Of a stretch of 64,000 nt of DNA, positions 1 through 8,495 are shown in pieces. The translations under genes were made by a program, and so were the position numbers. This stretch comes from Paraclostridium sordellii (GTDB taxonomy: Bacteria > Bacillota > Clostridia > Peptostreptococcales > Peptostreptococcaceae), in NCBI RefSeq assembly GCF_000953675.1, contig NZ_LN679998.1, forward strand, positions 2,029,963 to 2,093,962. Direction: 5' to 3'. Each line of letters starts with the position of its first letter. Positions within the stretch are counted from its first letter, which is position 1. The notes under the pieces were generated by a model, which saw nothing but the letters and a program-made list of their open reading frames with translations, had not been told where the DNA came from and ran no database searches.

Positions 1-36
1 CCCTATGACTATTGTACTTATTATTTTCTTATGCAT
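1..36 (-). CDS. Start of a protein with a signal-peptide-like N-terminus (partial)
   Basis: The first 12 codons of a minus-strand gene that runs off the left edge. It reads MHKKIISTIVIG, a short basic stretch followed by hydrophobic residues, as expected for a signal peptide or signal anchor. A GGAG ribosome site lies 7 bases before the ATG. Function cannot be told from so little sequence. Confidence 0.45.
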   Translation of the reverse strand, partial: MHKKIISTIVIG

Positions 37-282
37 ATTTTATCTCCAATCATTTTTATGAAGTCATTATACCATATTTTCCCTATTTAATTAGGTTTTT
101 AACTTTTCTGTAAATTTAATTAAATAGTTATTTAGTTCTATTTAAGTATTAACATAATTTTTTCATAATTTTTTTAAAGTAACACTCATTTTAAAGTAAG
201 CTTCTTTGTTTCAAAGATAATTCACTACTTATAATCATTTAAAGCAGTTATCTTTATAGGTTATATATTATATCTTATAAAA

Positions 283-314
283 AGAAAATACCTAGGATTT
301 TTCCTAGGTATTAG
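283..314 (-). terminator. Intrinsic terminator after the SASA esterase gene
   Basis: The hairpin ATACCTAGG/CCTAGGTAT has a short loop and is followed on the minus strand by TTTTCTTTTT. It lies about 95 bases past the stop of the 409-1206 gene. Confidence 0.7.
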
Positions 315-408
315 TAATAATTAATAATCAATTTTACCGAAAAATGACCATAATTAATCTTGCTTGTATCAATATTTATGTCATAATTTACAAATTATGA
401 ATCTCAAA

Positions 409-1206
409 TTATAAGCTTTCATATAAATTAATTAATTTATTTATATAATTTTTATTATCTTCTAAATCTATTTCGTATTTTAATTTAGGTTCTTCTTTTT
501 TAAAGCAGTATCTATAAATATTATTAGCTAGGTCTTCACCTAATTCATTTAAAGCTTCTTGTGAGTAATGTACTTCATCAATTAAAAGCTTTCTATCCCT
601 AAATGATAACCCTAAATTTGAAGCTACAATTAAATTTCTGCACTCTTTGGCAGTAATTATTTGTGTAGCAACAATATTATGAACCTTTTTATCATCTACA
701 CCATCCCAATAACCCGTAAGACTTAAAAATACATTATCAATACCTGAATTTGTCAAATCCTTAACTAAACATTTTAATCTTTCTCTATAATATATAGGAT
801 CTGTTCCATATTTAGCATCACTTTCTCCTTGAATCCAAATAGCATTTTGGCTATTTACTGAGTATATTTTATTTATTTTTTCAATACCTCTTTTATATTT
901 CATCAATGCATTCTCTAAATAATTATACCTATCATGTCCCCAGTTTTTTATCATAGATCCATCTACTGCACTATGTATAAAACATACATATCTATTAGTT
1001 AATTCATTCCACTTTACAGAAAAACTCTGTGCTATAGTTCCATTACCTCTAGATACTTCTAAAAACTTTCTCATAGGTATAATTTCGTCTAATTCAATAT
1101 ACTCAAAACATTTACTATTTGGGATTACTGAGTGTTCTGAGTTCCCAAGTCCAAGGGCATTACTCTGTCCTATTAACAAAAATACATCAATTAAAGGCTT
1201 ATTCAT
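409..1206 (-). CDS. SASA-domain (sialate O-acetylesterase-like) SGNH hydrolase
   Basis: 265 aa. The N-terminus has the GQSNALG block (Ser15, presumed nucleophile), then WIQGESD at 124-130 and a C-terminal DEVHYS with Asp210 and His213. This is the Ser/Asp/His layout of the SASA family (carbohydrate esterase family 6 and sialate O-acetylesterases). Such enzymes remove acetyl groups from sugars such as acetylated sialic acid or xylan; the substrate here is unknown. No signal peptide is visible, so a cytoplasmic location is likely. The start is supported by AGGAGG 9 bases upstream. The gene stands alone and has its own terminator. Confidence 0.75.
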   Translation of the reverse strand: MNKPLIDVFLLIGQSNALGLGNSEHSVIPNSKCFEYIELDEIIPMRKFLEVSRGNGTIAQSFSVKWNELTNRYVCFIHSAVDGSMIKNWGHDRYNYLENALMKYKRGIEKINKIYSVNSQNAIWIQGESDAKYGTDPIYYRERLKCLVKDLTNSGIDNVFLSLTGYWDGVDDKKVHNIVATQIITAKECRNLIVASNLGLSFRDRKLLIDEVHYSQEALNELGEDLANNIYRYCFKKEEPKLKYEIDLEDNKNYINKLINLYESL

Positions 1207-1675
1207 CTTAAAGTTCCTCCTTTTAAATTTTATTGAATAATCTATGTAAAAACTTATATTATAAAACTTTATAAGAAATTCTTAATTCTACTTTCACCTA
1301 TATCTCTTGTTACCTTATTTGAAATTTTATTCCTTTTTATCCAATTGTAATCGTTTTCTATCTTATTTTCAATAGGCTGTATGAAAATAAATTTCAAATT
1401 ATTTTTAATCAAAATCACTAAAAAGTTTAATCATTTTAAGTCTTATAATATATTTTAAATTTATGTTATTGATATACTAAATTCAAAAAACATATATTAA
1501 CTTAGTGCTAAATGTGATATTAAATTAATATTAAAATCTTTTCATTAATTTTGATATATTTTTATAATAAATTTAAATTCATCTTTATAAATTTTAATTT
1601 ATAGTTAAATAAAAAATAAAGCACGTAGATAAAATCTATGTACTTTATTTAAAGTTTTTTCTTATAAATTAAATT
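1207..1675. other. Non-coding interval with a possible gene remnant
   Basis: About 470 bases of AT-rich DNA. An open minus-strand frame at 1269-1418 (49 codons from a GTG, containing FIQPIENKIENDYNWIK) has no ribosome site and no recognisable family. It looks more like the decayed end of a gene than a working one. Nothing else is convincing except the terminator at the left end. Confidence 0.3.
1614..1652. terminator. Bidirectional terminator after the hydroxysteroid dehydrogenase gene
   Basis: An imperfect hairpin, AAATAAAG..GTAGAT/ATCTAtG..CTTTATTT, with A/T runs on both sides. It lies just past the stop of the 1676-2476 gene. Confidence 0.65.
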
Positions 1676-2476
1676 TTATTCTACAACTTTACTTCCTACA
1701 AATTCTGCATATTGAGGTGTTCCAAGATTATATCCTCCTGATACCTCTAAAATAGAACCTGTTATATATGATGAATCTTCACTTGCAAAAAATAGTACTG
1801 AGTTTGCTATATCTTCTGGATTTCCAATTCGATTTAATGGAACATGAGATAAAAATGATTTTCTAAATTCATCTGGCATAGAATTCATAGCTGCATCTGT
1901 TGCAATAAGCCCAGGAAGTACTGCGTTGCATCTAATTCCATATTTTGCATATTGTATAGCTATTTGTTTTGTAATATTATTAACCCCTGACTTAGAAACT
2001 CCATATCCAATTCTAGATATATCTGGAATAGAACCTCCCACTGAAGATATATTAACTATACTTCCTCCTTTATTTTCTATCATGTGAGGTATAATTAATT
2101 TTGATAATCTATATACACTACCTACATTGTAGTTGAATAATTCAAAAAATGTATCTTCATCTCCATTTACTAAGTCTAAATCTTTTTCTGGTCTACCTGT
2201 CCCAAAATTATTAACTAAAATATCTATTTTACCCTCGTTCTTAATTATTGTATCAATCATTTCTTTATAAATGTCTATATTATATGCATCGAAAAATACA
2301 GGTTTTAAAATTAATCCTTCTTCTTTATATTTATCACATATCTCTTGAGTTGCTTCAAGTCTTCTAACTCCCATATAAACTATAGCTCCATTTTGAGCTA
2401 ATTTTATAGCTGATGCAAGTCCTATTCCCCTAGTTGCTGATGTTACTAAAGCTACTTTATTTTCTAATTTATTCAT
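1676..2476 (-). CDS. NADP-dependent 7-alpha-hydroxysteroid dehydrogenase (SDR family)
   Basis: 266 aa, a cytoplasmic short-chain dehydrogenase. I recognise the sequence as matching the 7-alpha-HSDH published from Clostridium sordellii, which reversibly oxidises the 7-alpha-hydroxyl of primary bile acids. The Rossmann motif is VTSATRGIG near residue 11; like other clostridial 7-alpha-HSDHs it has Ser in place of the first Gly. The GVRR pair at 36-39 suits NADP(H). The catalytic set is Ser145, Tyr158 and Lys162 (YGVSK), with NNFG at 89-92 in place of NNAG. AAGGGG precedes the ATG. It is a single gene with its own terminator. The family is certain; the bile-acid substrate rests on sequence recognition. 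Confidence 0.9.
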   Translation of the reverse strand: MNKLENKVALVTSATRGIGLASAIKLAQNGAIVYMGVRRLEATQEICDKYKEEGLILKPVFFDAYNIDIYKEMIDTIIKNEGKIDILVNNFGTGRPEKDLDLVNGDEDTFFELFNYNVGSVYRLSKLIIPHMIENKGGSIVNISSVGGSIPDISRIGYGVSKSGVNNITKQIAIQYAKYGIRCNAVLPGLIATDAAMNSMPDEFRKSFLSHVPLNRIGNPEDIANSVLFFASEDSSYITGSILEVSGGYNLGTPQYAEFVGSKVVE

Positions 2477-2649
2477 AATATATTACCCCTTTCTAATACA
2501 TCTTTGTAATACTTATTATATCAAATCTTTAATTCATTTTAAAGTAAAACATTTTGTTATTAAAATATTAACAATATTATTTTTATATTTATTACCCCAT
2601 ATCTTTATTTAACCTTATTATTTTGATAAATTTAATAATATAATAAAAA

Positions 2650-2673
2650 ATAGCCAGAAAAACTGGCTATCTT
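2650..2673 (-). terminator. Terminator after the 98-aa gene
   Basis: A perfect 8-bp stem, ATAGCCAG/CTGGCTAT, followed on the minus strand by TTTTTTATT, 17 bases past the stop at 2690. Confidence 0.8.
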
Positions 2674-2689
2674 TATATTTAAATAATAT

Positions 2690-2986
2690 TTAATTAACAT
2701 CAAAACTTATAGTTAAAGAAAGTTTTTCCCCATCACAGTCAAATCTCATTTCATCTGGATTAAACTCTCTAATAAAATATACATCTGGTGTCAAGTTAAC
2801 AAAAGTATCATTTATTTTTAAATATGAGTCTTTAGTTAATTCTATATTTTTTATTTCTATTTCTTTAACTATATTTATTAAATCTTTATATGGTTCTTTC
2901 CCAAAAGCATATACTTGTTGCATTCTAAAAATAACTATTTTCCCTTCTAAGTTTTTTAGGTATTCATTACAGTTTTCTACAGACAT
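2690..2986 (-). CDS. Hypothetical small acidic protein
   Basis: 98 aa, with no signal peptide or membrane segment. It opens MSVENCNEYLKNLEGK and ends in alternating polar and hydrophobic residues (LSLTISFDVN), suggesting a small beta-rich domain. I do not recognise the family. The start is fixed by GGAGGGG 7 bases before the ATG and the gene has its own terminator, so it is probably real and monocistronic. Confidence 0.65.
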   Translation of the reverse strand: MSVENCNEYLKNLEGKIVIFRMQQVYAFGKEPYKDLINIVKEIEIKNIELTKDSYLKINDTFVNLTPDVYFIREFNPDEMRFDCDGEKLSLTISFDVN

Positions 2987-3342
2987 ACTCTAACCCCTCC
3001 AATAATTGTATTTCTAAAATTTAACAAAATTATACACCCTTATGTATATAATTGGAAGTTAAAATCATATATTCTATTTTTTAAAAATTTTCAAATATAT
3101 CAATAAAACATATTGTTTATAAGATTAAATACAAATTTCTATAATCTAATTTATATTTAATATAAATAAAAAGGAGCACCTGTCCTATAGTGCTCCTTTT
3201 TTGCTAGTTACTAGGTCTAGCAACTACTGAATTTTACTTCTACAGTTAGAAAAAGCTGCATTAAATTTATACCCTTTTATAAAAATCTTAAATTTATATT
3301 ATTAAATTTACTATAATTTTTAAATTTAAAGTACCTTTTTTA
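2987..3342. other. Intergenic region between pmbA and the 98-aa gene
   Basis: AT-rich spacer of about 355 bases. It holds the terminator at 3168-3202 and, next to it, a small second hairpin at 3205-3225 (TGCTAG/CTAGCA). No coding potential was seen. Confidence 0.5.
3168..3202 (-). terminator. Terminator downstream of tldD-pmbA
   Basis: A strong hairpin, AAAAAGGAGCAC/GTGCTCCTTTTT, with a 10-base loop and U-runs in both directions. It is about 140 bases past the pmbA stop and most likely ends the tldD-pmbA transcript. Confidence 0.75.
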
Positions 3343-4686
3343 TTATTTTCCTGCAATAGACAGCCCTTCTACTACAACTGATGGTGACCCAATACTGCTT
3401 ATAGGGAAGTTTAAATCATTTCCTATGTCTTTTATATTTTTTAATAATTCAAAGAAGTTTCCTGCAACAGTTATCTGGTCTATTGGATATATTTTTCTAC
3501 CATCTCTTATGTAAAATCCTTTAGATGCTAATGAAAAATCTCCTGTTATAGAATTTGCACCTGAATGTAGCCCTGCAAAGTCAGTTATTATAACTCCTTC
3601 ATCTACTTCATTCATAAGCTCTTCTAAAGTTTTCATACCTTTTTCTATATAAAAGTTAGTAGGCTCTACACTTACTGGTGAAGAATATGAAGACTTAAAT
3701 CCATTACCTGTAGTTTTTAAATTAGCTTTATTTGCTGTTTTTAAATTATGAAGTAGTGTATTTAAAACACCTTTTGACACTATTTCTTTTTTAAAAGTTG
3801 CAACTCCCTCATCATCAAATGGAGCCGATGCTAATCCATTGTCCATTAAAGGATCATCTATTATTGAAACAATATCTGAGGCTATAATTTTGCCTTCTTT
3901 TCCATTTAATAAAGATAGACCTCTTTGTGCTTCTTCTGCACTAAATACATCAGAAAAAGTTTCTAATAACGACGCCATAGCTTCGTTGTAAATAATAGTT
4001 TTATAATTTCCTGAAGGTATTGATTTTCCTCCTAATTTAGATAATGCATCTTCAACTCCCTGTTTTGCTATTTTTTTTGTATCTAATTCACCTATAGAAT
4101 CTACTATCATATATCCAATACCATCTTGTTTTTCATTATTTTCTTCAACTATAGGTATAACATAAGATATAAGTAAGTTTCCTTTATTATTTAATTCTAA
4201 TCCTTTTGTATTATATATACCATTTTTAGATGAACTATATGAAATTTTGCATGCATTTAAATTTATTACTTTATCACTATAACCTTTGGTTTCTTTTTCT
4301 AGTTCTAGTGCTATATCTATTAATTTTGATGCATCTATATTTTCTAATTTCTCTGAGTAAGTTTTTACTTCACTATAATTTTCATCACCTTCATATATAA
4401 ATTGAATATCATTACTTTCTATGCAACTTGCTGCTTCTTTTGCACTTTTTATAAGCATATCTATAGCTTTATCATCAAGGATTTCAGTGTATGAATATCC
4501 CATTTTTCCATTTAACATTCCTCTAAATGATAAACCAAAAGATTTATCTATGTTGTATTTTTCAACTTCACCTTCATAAACTGTTATACTTATATTTTCT
4601 CCATCTGTATAATAAACTTCACAGTTTTCAAATCCTTCATTTAAAGCTTTTTCAAATAATATGTTTTTAAATTCTTTAAAATCCAT
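3343..4686 (-). CDS. pmbA: TldD/PmbA family protein, PmbA-type subunit
   Basis: 447 aa. PmbA (TldE) is the partner of TldD in a heteromeric metalloprotease that trims modified or unfolded peptides; in other bacteria the pair matures RiPPs such as microcin B17. This protein lacks the HExxxH zinc motif, as expected for the non-catalytic subunit, and has the usual family length. Its GGAGGAATAAG ribosome site spans the tldD stop codon and its ATG is 3 bases after tldD, so the two are translationally coupled. No RiPP precursor gene is obvious nearby, so the substrate here is unknown. Confidence 0.88.
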   Translation of the reverse strand: MDFKEFKNILFEKALNEGFENCEVYYTDGENISITVYEGEVEKYNIDKSFGLSFRGMLNGKMGYSYTEILDDKAIDMLIKSAKEAASCIESNDIQFIYEGDENYSEVKTYSEKLENIDASKLIDIALELEKETKGYSDKVINLNACKISYSSSKNGIYNTKGLELNNKGNLLISYVIPIVEENNEKQDGIGYMIVDSIGELDTKKIAKQGVEDALSKLGGKSIPSGNYKTIIYNEAMASLLETFSDVFSAEEAQRGLSLLNGKEGKIIASDIVSIIDDPLMDNGLASAPFDDEGVATFKKEIVSKGVLNTLLHNLKTANKANLKTTGNGFKSSYSSPVSVEPTNFYIEKGMKTLEELMNEVDEGVIITDFAGLHSGANSITGDFSLASKGFYIRDGRKIYPIDQITVAGNFFELLKNIKDIGNDLNFPISSIGSPSVVVEGLSIAGK

Positions 4687-4689
4687 AAC

Positions 4690-6081
4690 TTATTCCTCCG
4701 ATCTTCCACCTACAGTAATTTCTTTAACTCTTATCATAGGTTGCCCTACATTAGTAGGTATACTTCCAGATGATGACCCACACATACCTTGAGCTTGAAG
4801 AAGGTTGTCTCCAACCATATCTATATTCATAAGTACATCACTTCCCTTACCTATTAAACTAGCTCCTCTTACCGGTTCTTGTATTTCACCATTTTTAACA
4901 ATATATCCCTCTGCTACTGCAAAGTTAAATTCTCCTGTAACTGGATTTACAGATCCTCCACCCATTTTTTTAGCGTAAAGGCCATTATCAATTGATTTTA
5001 TAATATCTTCAGGTTTATCATCTCCTGATTGTATATATGTATTTGTCATTCTTGACGTTGGAGCATATTTGTAACTTTGTCTACGAGAACTTCCTGTTGG
5101 ATTCATATTCATTCTTCTACCATTTAGCTTATCTATCATATATGATTTTAATATTCCATTTTCTATTAAAACATTTTTCTTAGTAAAGTTTCCTTCATCG
5201 TCTATATTACTAGAGCCCCAATGATTAGCTAATGTTCCATCATCTATTGCTGTAACTTTTGATGATGCTATTTGTTCACCTAATTTCCCAGAAAATACTG
5301 AGTTTCCTTTAGCCACTGATGTAGCTTCTAGTGAGTGTCCACAAGCCTCATGGAAAATTACGCCTCCAAATCCATTGTCTATCGCCACAGTCATTTTTCC
5401 TGCAGGACAATTTCTTGCATTAATCATAGTATGCGCTGTTCTAGCCGCCTCTTTACCATAGTAAGCAGGATCTATTTCTTCAAACATTTCAAATCCTTTA
5501 GCTCTTCCTGGCCCTTCAAATCCTGTTTGATTTTCATTTCCTTTTGAAGCTACTGCACTTATACCTAATCTTGTTCTTACTCTTTCATCCTCTATATATA
5601 ATCCATCGCTATTTGTAACTAATATTTTTTGAGTTTTATCAACATAAGACACATTTACTTGAGATATTTCTTTGCTATAATCCTTTGCGCTTTTATAAGC
5701 TTCTTTCATTACTTTTATTTTCTTTTCATAATCTATAGCGTTTGGATAAAGTTTTATGTTGTGCATGTTTTTGTAATTAACACTATTATCTAAAACAATA
5801 GATTTTTCTTCTTTTAATTGCCCTAGGGCTAGTGCTGCTTTATATGCTGTATCTAAAAGAGATGATAAAGAGTTATCATTAGTATAAGCATATATACTTT
5901 TAAAACCTTTAAAAATTCTAATTCCTATACCATAACTTCTTCCACCTAATGCATTTTCAACCTTACTATCTATTAATCCTATAGAGTTACTTATTGTATC
6001 TTCTTCAAAGATTTCTGCAAAATCTCCACCTGTAATTAAACATTTTGATAATACTTGTGAAGCTGTTTCTCTTGAAATCAT
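4690..6081 (-). CDS. tldD: TldD-type zinc metalloprotease, catalytic subunit
   Basis: 463 aa from the chosen start. The zinc motif HEACGH is at about residues 244-249, followed by SLEATSVAKG and the C-terminal GMCGSSSGSIP segment typical of TldD. It is the catalytic partner of the downstream PmbA-like protein. The frame is open for 28 more codons upstream, but GGGAGGAAG sits 5 bases before the ATG at 6081, which begins MISRETASQ, so the longer form is unlikely. First gene of a two-gene operon. Confidence 0.9.
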   Translation of the reverse strand: MISRETASQVLSKCLITGGDFAEIFEEDTISNSIGLIDSKVENALGGRSYGIGIRIFKGFKSIYAYTNDNSLSSLLDTAYKAALALGQLKEEKSIVLDNSVNYKNMHNIKLYPNAIDYEKKIKVMKEAYKSAKDYSKEISQVNVSYVDKTQKILVTNSDGLYIEDERVRTRLGISAVASKGNENQTGFEGPGRAKGFEMFEEIDPAYYGKEAARTAHTMINARNCPAGKMTVAIDNGFGGVIFHEACGHSLEATSVAKGNSVFSGKLGEQIASSKVTAIDDGTLANHWGSSNIDDEGNFTKKNVLIENGILKSYMIDKLNGRRMNMNPTGSSRRQSYKYAPTSRMTNTYIQSGDDKPEDIIKSIDNGLYAKKMGGGSVNPVTGEFNFAVAEGYIVKNGEIQEPVRGASLIGKGSDVLMNIDMVGDNLLQAQGMCGSSSGSIPTNVGQPMIRVKEITVGGRSEE

Positions 6082-6185
6082 AATCTTCCTCCCATCTTCT
6101 TCCTGTTTATTTAATTGTATCACAAATTTAAATCCTTTTTTATTAATTAATAATCTATGAAACATATTTAAAATATATAATAAAA

Positions 6186-6215
6186 AAAGTTACTGGTTAA
6201 CACCAGTAACCCTTT
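6186..6215 (-). terminator. Terminator overlapping the end of the DUF134 gene
   Basis: GTTACTGGT/ACCAGTAAC with a TTAA loop, followed on the minus strand by TTTTTTATT. The stem contains the last Cys codon and the stop codon of the 6197-6580 gene, so coding and terminator sequence overlap. Confidence 0.75.
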
Positions 6216-6580
6216 TTATCAAATCCTGATTCCTCTAGACTCATAACTTTATTACTTTCACAAAGAGGACAATGTATCCTTTCTTCATATCCGGTTACTT
6301 TATAAATAGTTCCACAAGTTGCGCATCTAAATGTAAAATATAATGTATTATCTATCTGCTCTTCTTCTACTATTATTTTTATGGTATTTCCATCTAATAT
6401 ATTTTTAGCTATCTTAGTTCTTGCACTATTTAGAATTTCTTCAAATTCATCAACAGTAATTTTCATCTTTTTAGCACATTTCTTTACTTTAATTTTTTCT
6501 ATATCCACTAATTTTATAGCTTCTAGTTCCAATTTACTAAGCTTAAGTTCGGTTTTCTGTAAGTCTCTATTTTCAGTCAT
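6197..6580 (-). CDS. DUF134 (UPF0251)-like DNA-binding protein with zinc ribbon
   Basis: 127 aa from ATG 6580. The first ~75 residues form a sigma-70 region-4-like helix-turn-helix (LSKLELEAIKLVDIEKIKVK). The C-terminus is a zinc ribbon with CATC near residue 86 and CPLC near residue 105. UPF0251/DUF134 proteins are predicted transcription factors of unknown target. An upstream in-frame ATG at 6622 lacks a ribosome site, whereas AGGGGATGG precedes 6580. Single gene. Confidence 0.75.
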   Translation of the reverse strand: MTENRDLQKTELKLSKLELEAIKLVDIEKIKVKKCAKKMKITVDEFEEILNSARTKIAKNILDGNTIKIIVEEEQIDNTLYFTFRCATCGTIYKVTGYEERIHCPLCESNKVMSLEESGFDKKGYWC

Positions 6581-6740
6581 ATCGCCATCCCCTATATAAA
6601 TTTTTAGACACTTTAGTGGCATAGATTGTTGTTATATAATAATATGTTAATTAGCAAAATAGAGTGATTAGTATATACGTTTTCTATATTTTTATATTTA
6701 ACCAAAGTACTATCCTAATTGCAGTGCTATTTAAAATAAA

Positions 6741-8030
6741 TTATGGTAATAGTCTATGTCTATCTCTAGTTATAAGAGTTGCTTCTCGTACATTTTCTAA
6801 GTCTAATAATTTAGCTGTTATCCTCTCTAACCCTATAGCTAATCCCCCATGAGCTGGCATACCATATTTAAAAGTTTCTGTGTAGCTTTCATAGTTATTA
6901 GGATTTAAATTTTTATACTCCATATTTTTTATTAACATGTCATAGTCATGAATTCTTTGACCACCTGTAGTTATCTCTATTCCTCTAAATAATAAGTCAA
7001 AGCTATGAGTTTCATGTTCTCCACAAGGCATAGTATACATTGGTCTTTTCTTTCTAGGATAATGTGTTAAAAATATAAATTCACAACCTAAGTTTTCTTT
7101 TGCATATTTACAAATTAGTTTTTCTCCTTCTGGGTCTAAATCCCCATCTAAACCTTTTTTGTTATAATTCTTTTCTAATATATTTATGGCTTCACTAAGC
7201 TTCATTCTTGGTATCTTACCTTTTATATTAGGTATATTAGCATTTATTAACTTAAGGTATTTTTCACCTTCTTTTGCTACTTTATTTAAAATATATTTTA
7301 ATAAATTTTCTTCTAAATCCATTAATTCTTCTTCATTTTCTATAAATCCCATTTCTAAGTCCATGCTTATATACTCATTTAAATGTCTATTTGTATCATG
7401 TTGTTCTGCCCTATATACATGACCTACTTCAAATACTCTTTCAAATCCAGCTCCTACCATCATTTGTTTATAAAATTGAGGACTTTGAGCTAAGTAAGCT
7501 TTATTTTCAAAGTACTTTACCTCAAATACATCACTACCACCTTCTGCACCTTGTGCTACTAGTTTTGGAGTAAATATTTCTGTGAAATCTTCTTTTCTTA
7601 AAAATTCTTTAAAACCTTCAATTATTAAATTTTGAATTTTAAATATAGAATTAATTTTTTCATGTCTTAAACTTAAAACTCTATTGTTTAACATAGTATC
7701 TAAGTTTACTTCTAAATTATTTTGGTTTATTTCTATTGGTAATTCTTCTTTACATGAATTTATAATATTTATAGATTCAACACTGATTTCAAATGGATTT
7801 AAATTATTTTTGCTTTCTCTAACTTCTCCATTTATTGATACTACTGATTCTAATTTTAATGAGTTAATATCAATTAAATTATTTTCTAAAACACATTGAA
7901 CTAACCCCGTTCTATCTCTTAATATAAGAAAAGTTATAGATTTTAACTTTCTAACTCTGTGTATCCATCCTTTAATGTTTACACTTTTATTTATATATTC
8001 ATTTAATTTGTTTATCATTATTCTTTCCAT
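6741..8030 (-). CDS. aspS: Aspartyl-tRNA synthetase, archaeal-type (probably non-discriminating)
   Basis: 429 aa class II synthetase. An N-terminal OB-fold anticodon domain (about 1-105) is followed by the catalytic core. Motif 2 reads FEVGHVYRAEQ and motif 3 GGLAIGLERI. The short length, without the ~100-residue insertion of the bacterial ~590-aa enzyme, marks it as the archaeal/eukaryotic AspRS type. In clostridia this type is often non-discriminating and charges both tRNA-Asp and tRNA-Asn, feeding GatCAB; that role is inferred, not shown. Start: AAGGAG 9 bases before ATG 8030. Expression is controlled by the T-box leader upstream. Confidence 0.88.
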   Translation of the reverse strand: MERIMINKLNEYINKSVNIKGWIHRVRKLKSITFLILRDRTGLVQCVLENNLIDINSLKLESVVSINGEVRESKNNLNPFEISVESINIINSCKEELPIEINQNNLEVNLDTMLNNRVLSLRHEKINSIFKIQNLIIEGFKEFLRKEDFTEIFTPKLVAQGAEGGSDVFEVKYFENKAYLAQSPQFYKQMMVGAGFERVFEVGHVYRAEQHDTNRHLNEYISMDLEMGFIENEEELMDLEENLLKYILNKVAKEGEKYLKLINANIPNIKGKIPRMKLSEAINILEKNYNKKGLDGDLDPEGEKLICKYAKENLGCEFIFLTHYPRKKRPMYTMPCGEHETHSFDLLFRGIEITTGGQRIHDYDMLIKNMEYKNLNPNNYESYTETFKYGMPAHGGLAIGLERITAKLLDLENVREATLITRDRHRLLP

Positions 8031-8066
8031 AATTAACAGCTCCTTTTAATTTTTTATATAATAAAA

Positions 8067-8094
8067 GCCCCTTGAGAAATTAATCCCAAGGGGC
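8067..8094 (-). terminator. Second terminator within the T-box leader
   Basis: Hairpin GCCCCTTG(G)G/..CTCAAGGGGC, then TTTTATTATA on the minus strand. It directly follows the canonical T-box sequence and ends about 37 bases before the AspRS start codon. Confidence 0.85.
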
Positions 8095-8185
8095 GAAATT
8101 CGCGGTACCACCCTTATTAACTTATACTTATCTTTTTAAAATAGTTATAGCACTTATAAAATGGGCCCTTTTTCTATTTTAAATA

Positions 8186-8220
8186 CAAAAAAGCCTTCAC
8201 TTCTATATAGAAGTGAAAGC
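8186..8220 (-). terminator. First terminator within the T-box leader
   Basis: Hairpin GC(T)TTCACTTC/GAAGTGAA(G)GC, then a run of six T on the minus strand. It directly follows the UGGCACCG bulge sequence, as a terminator follows the antiterminator in T-box leaders. Confidence 0.75.
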
Positions 8221-8495
8221 TGTGTTCACGGTGCCATTCTACTTTAACTAGTTAAGTAACTAAGTTATCTTTTATTCCTTTTAACGGAGGATTCCGACTA
8301 ATCCTACTTAATTTCAAATTAGCTTCTCTGGGATGTCTTTCAACATTACTTTTCTCATGGAGCTCTCACCATCCTCCACTCGCTTTAGATACTTAGATAA
8401 AATTTACTTTTCCCTTCATCGAATTTAAATTTATTTATTACTAATAATATGTACAAATTTCTAATTTGTCAATCCTTTTTTAAAATTTATTTTAT

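Larger units (their letters stand above)
8067..8420 (-). promoter_or_regulatory. T-box leader RNA with two antiterminator/terminator modules
   Basis: Minus-strand leader of the AspRS gene. Stem I is recognisable by its GAUGGUGAGAG motif (around 8365) and by AAGUAGG just after the specifier loop (around 8310). A first T-box-like bulge with UGGCACCG (8229-8236) is followed by a terminator at 8186-8220. A second, canonical AAGGGUGGUACCGCG (8101-8115) is followed by a terminator at 8067-8094. The canonical T-box is the surest part. Near the specifier the RNA reads UUUGAAAUUAAGUAGG, so the codon could be AAU (Asn) or AUU depending on register. Binding of uncharged tRNA should favour readthrough. 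Confidence 0.9.

Noticed and set aside
3343-6081. RiPP biosynthesis cluster around tldD-pmbA
   Set aside because: No precursor peptide, modification enzyme or exporter lies next to the pair; the neighbours are unrelated.
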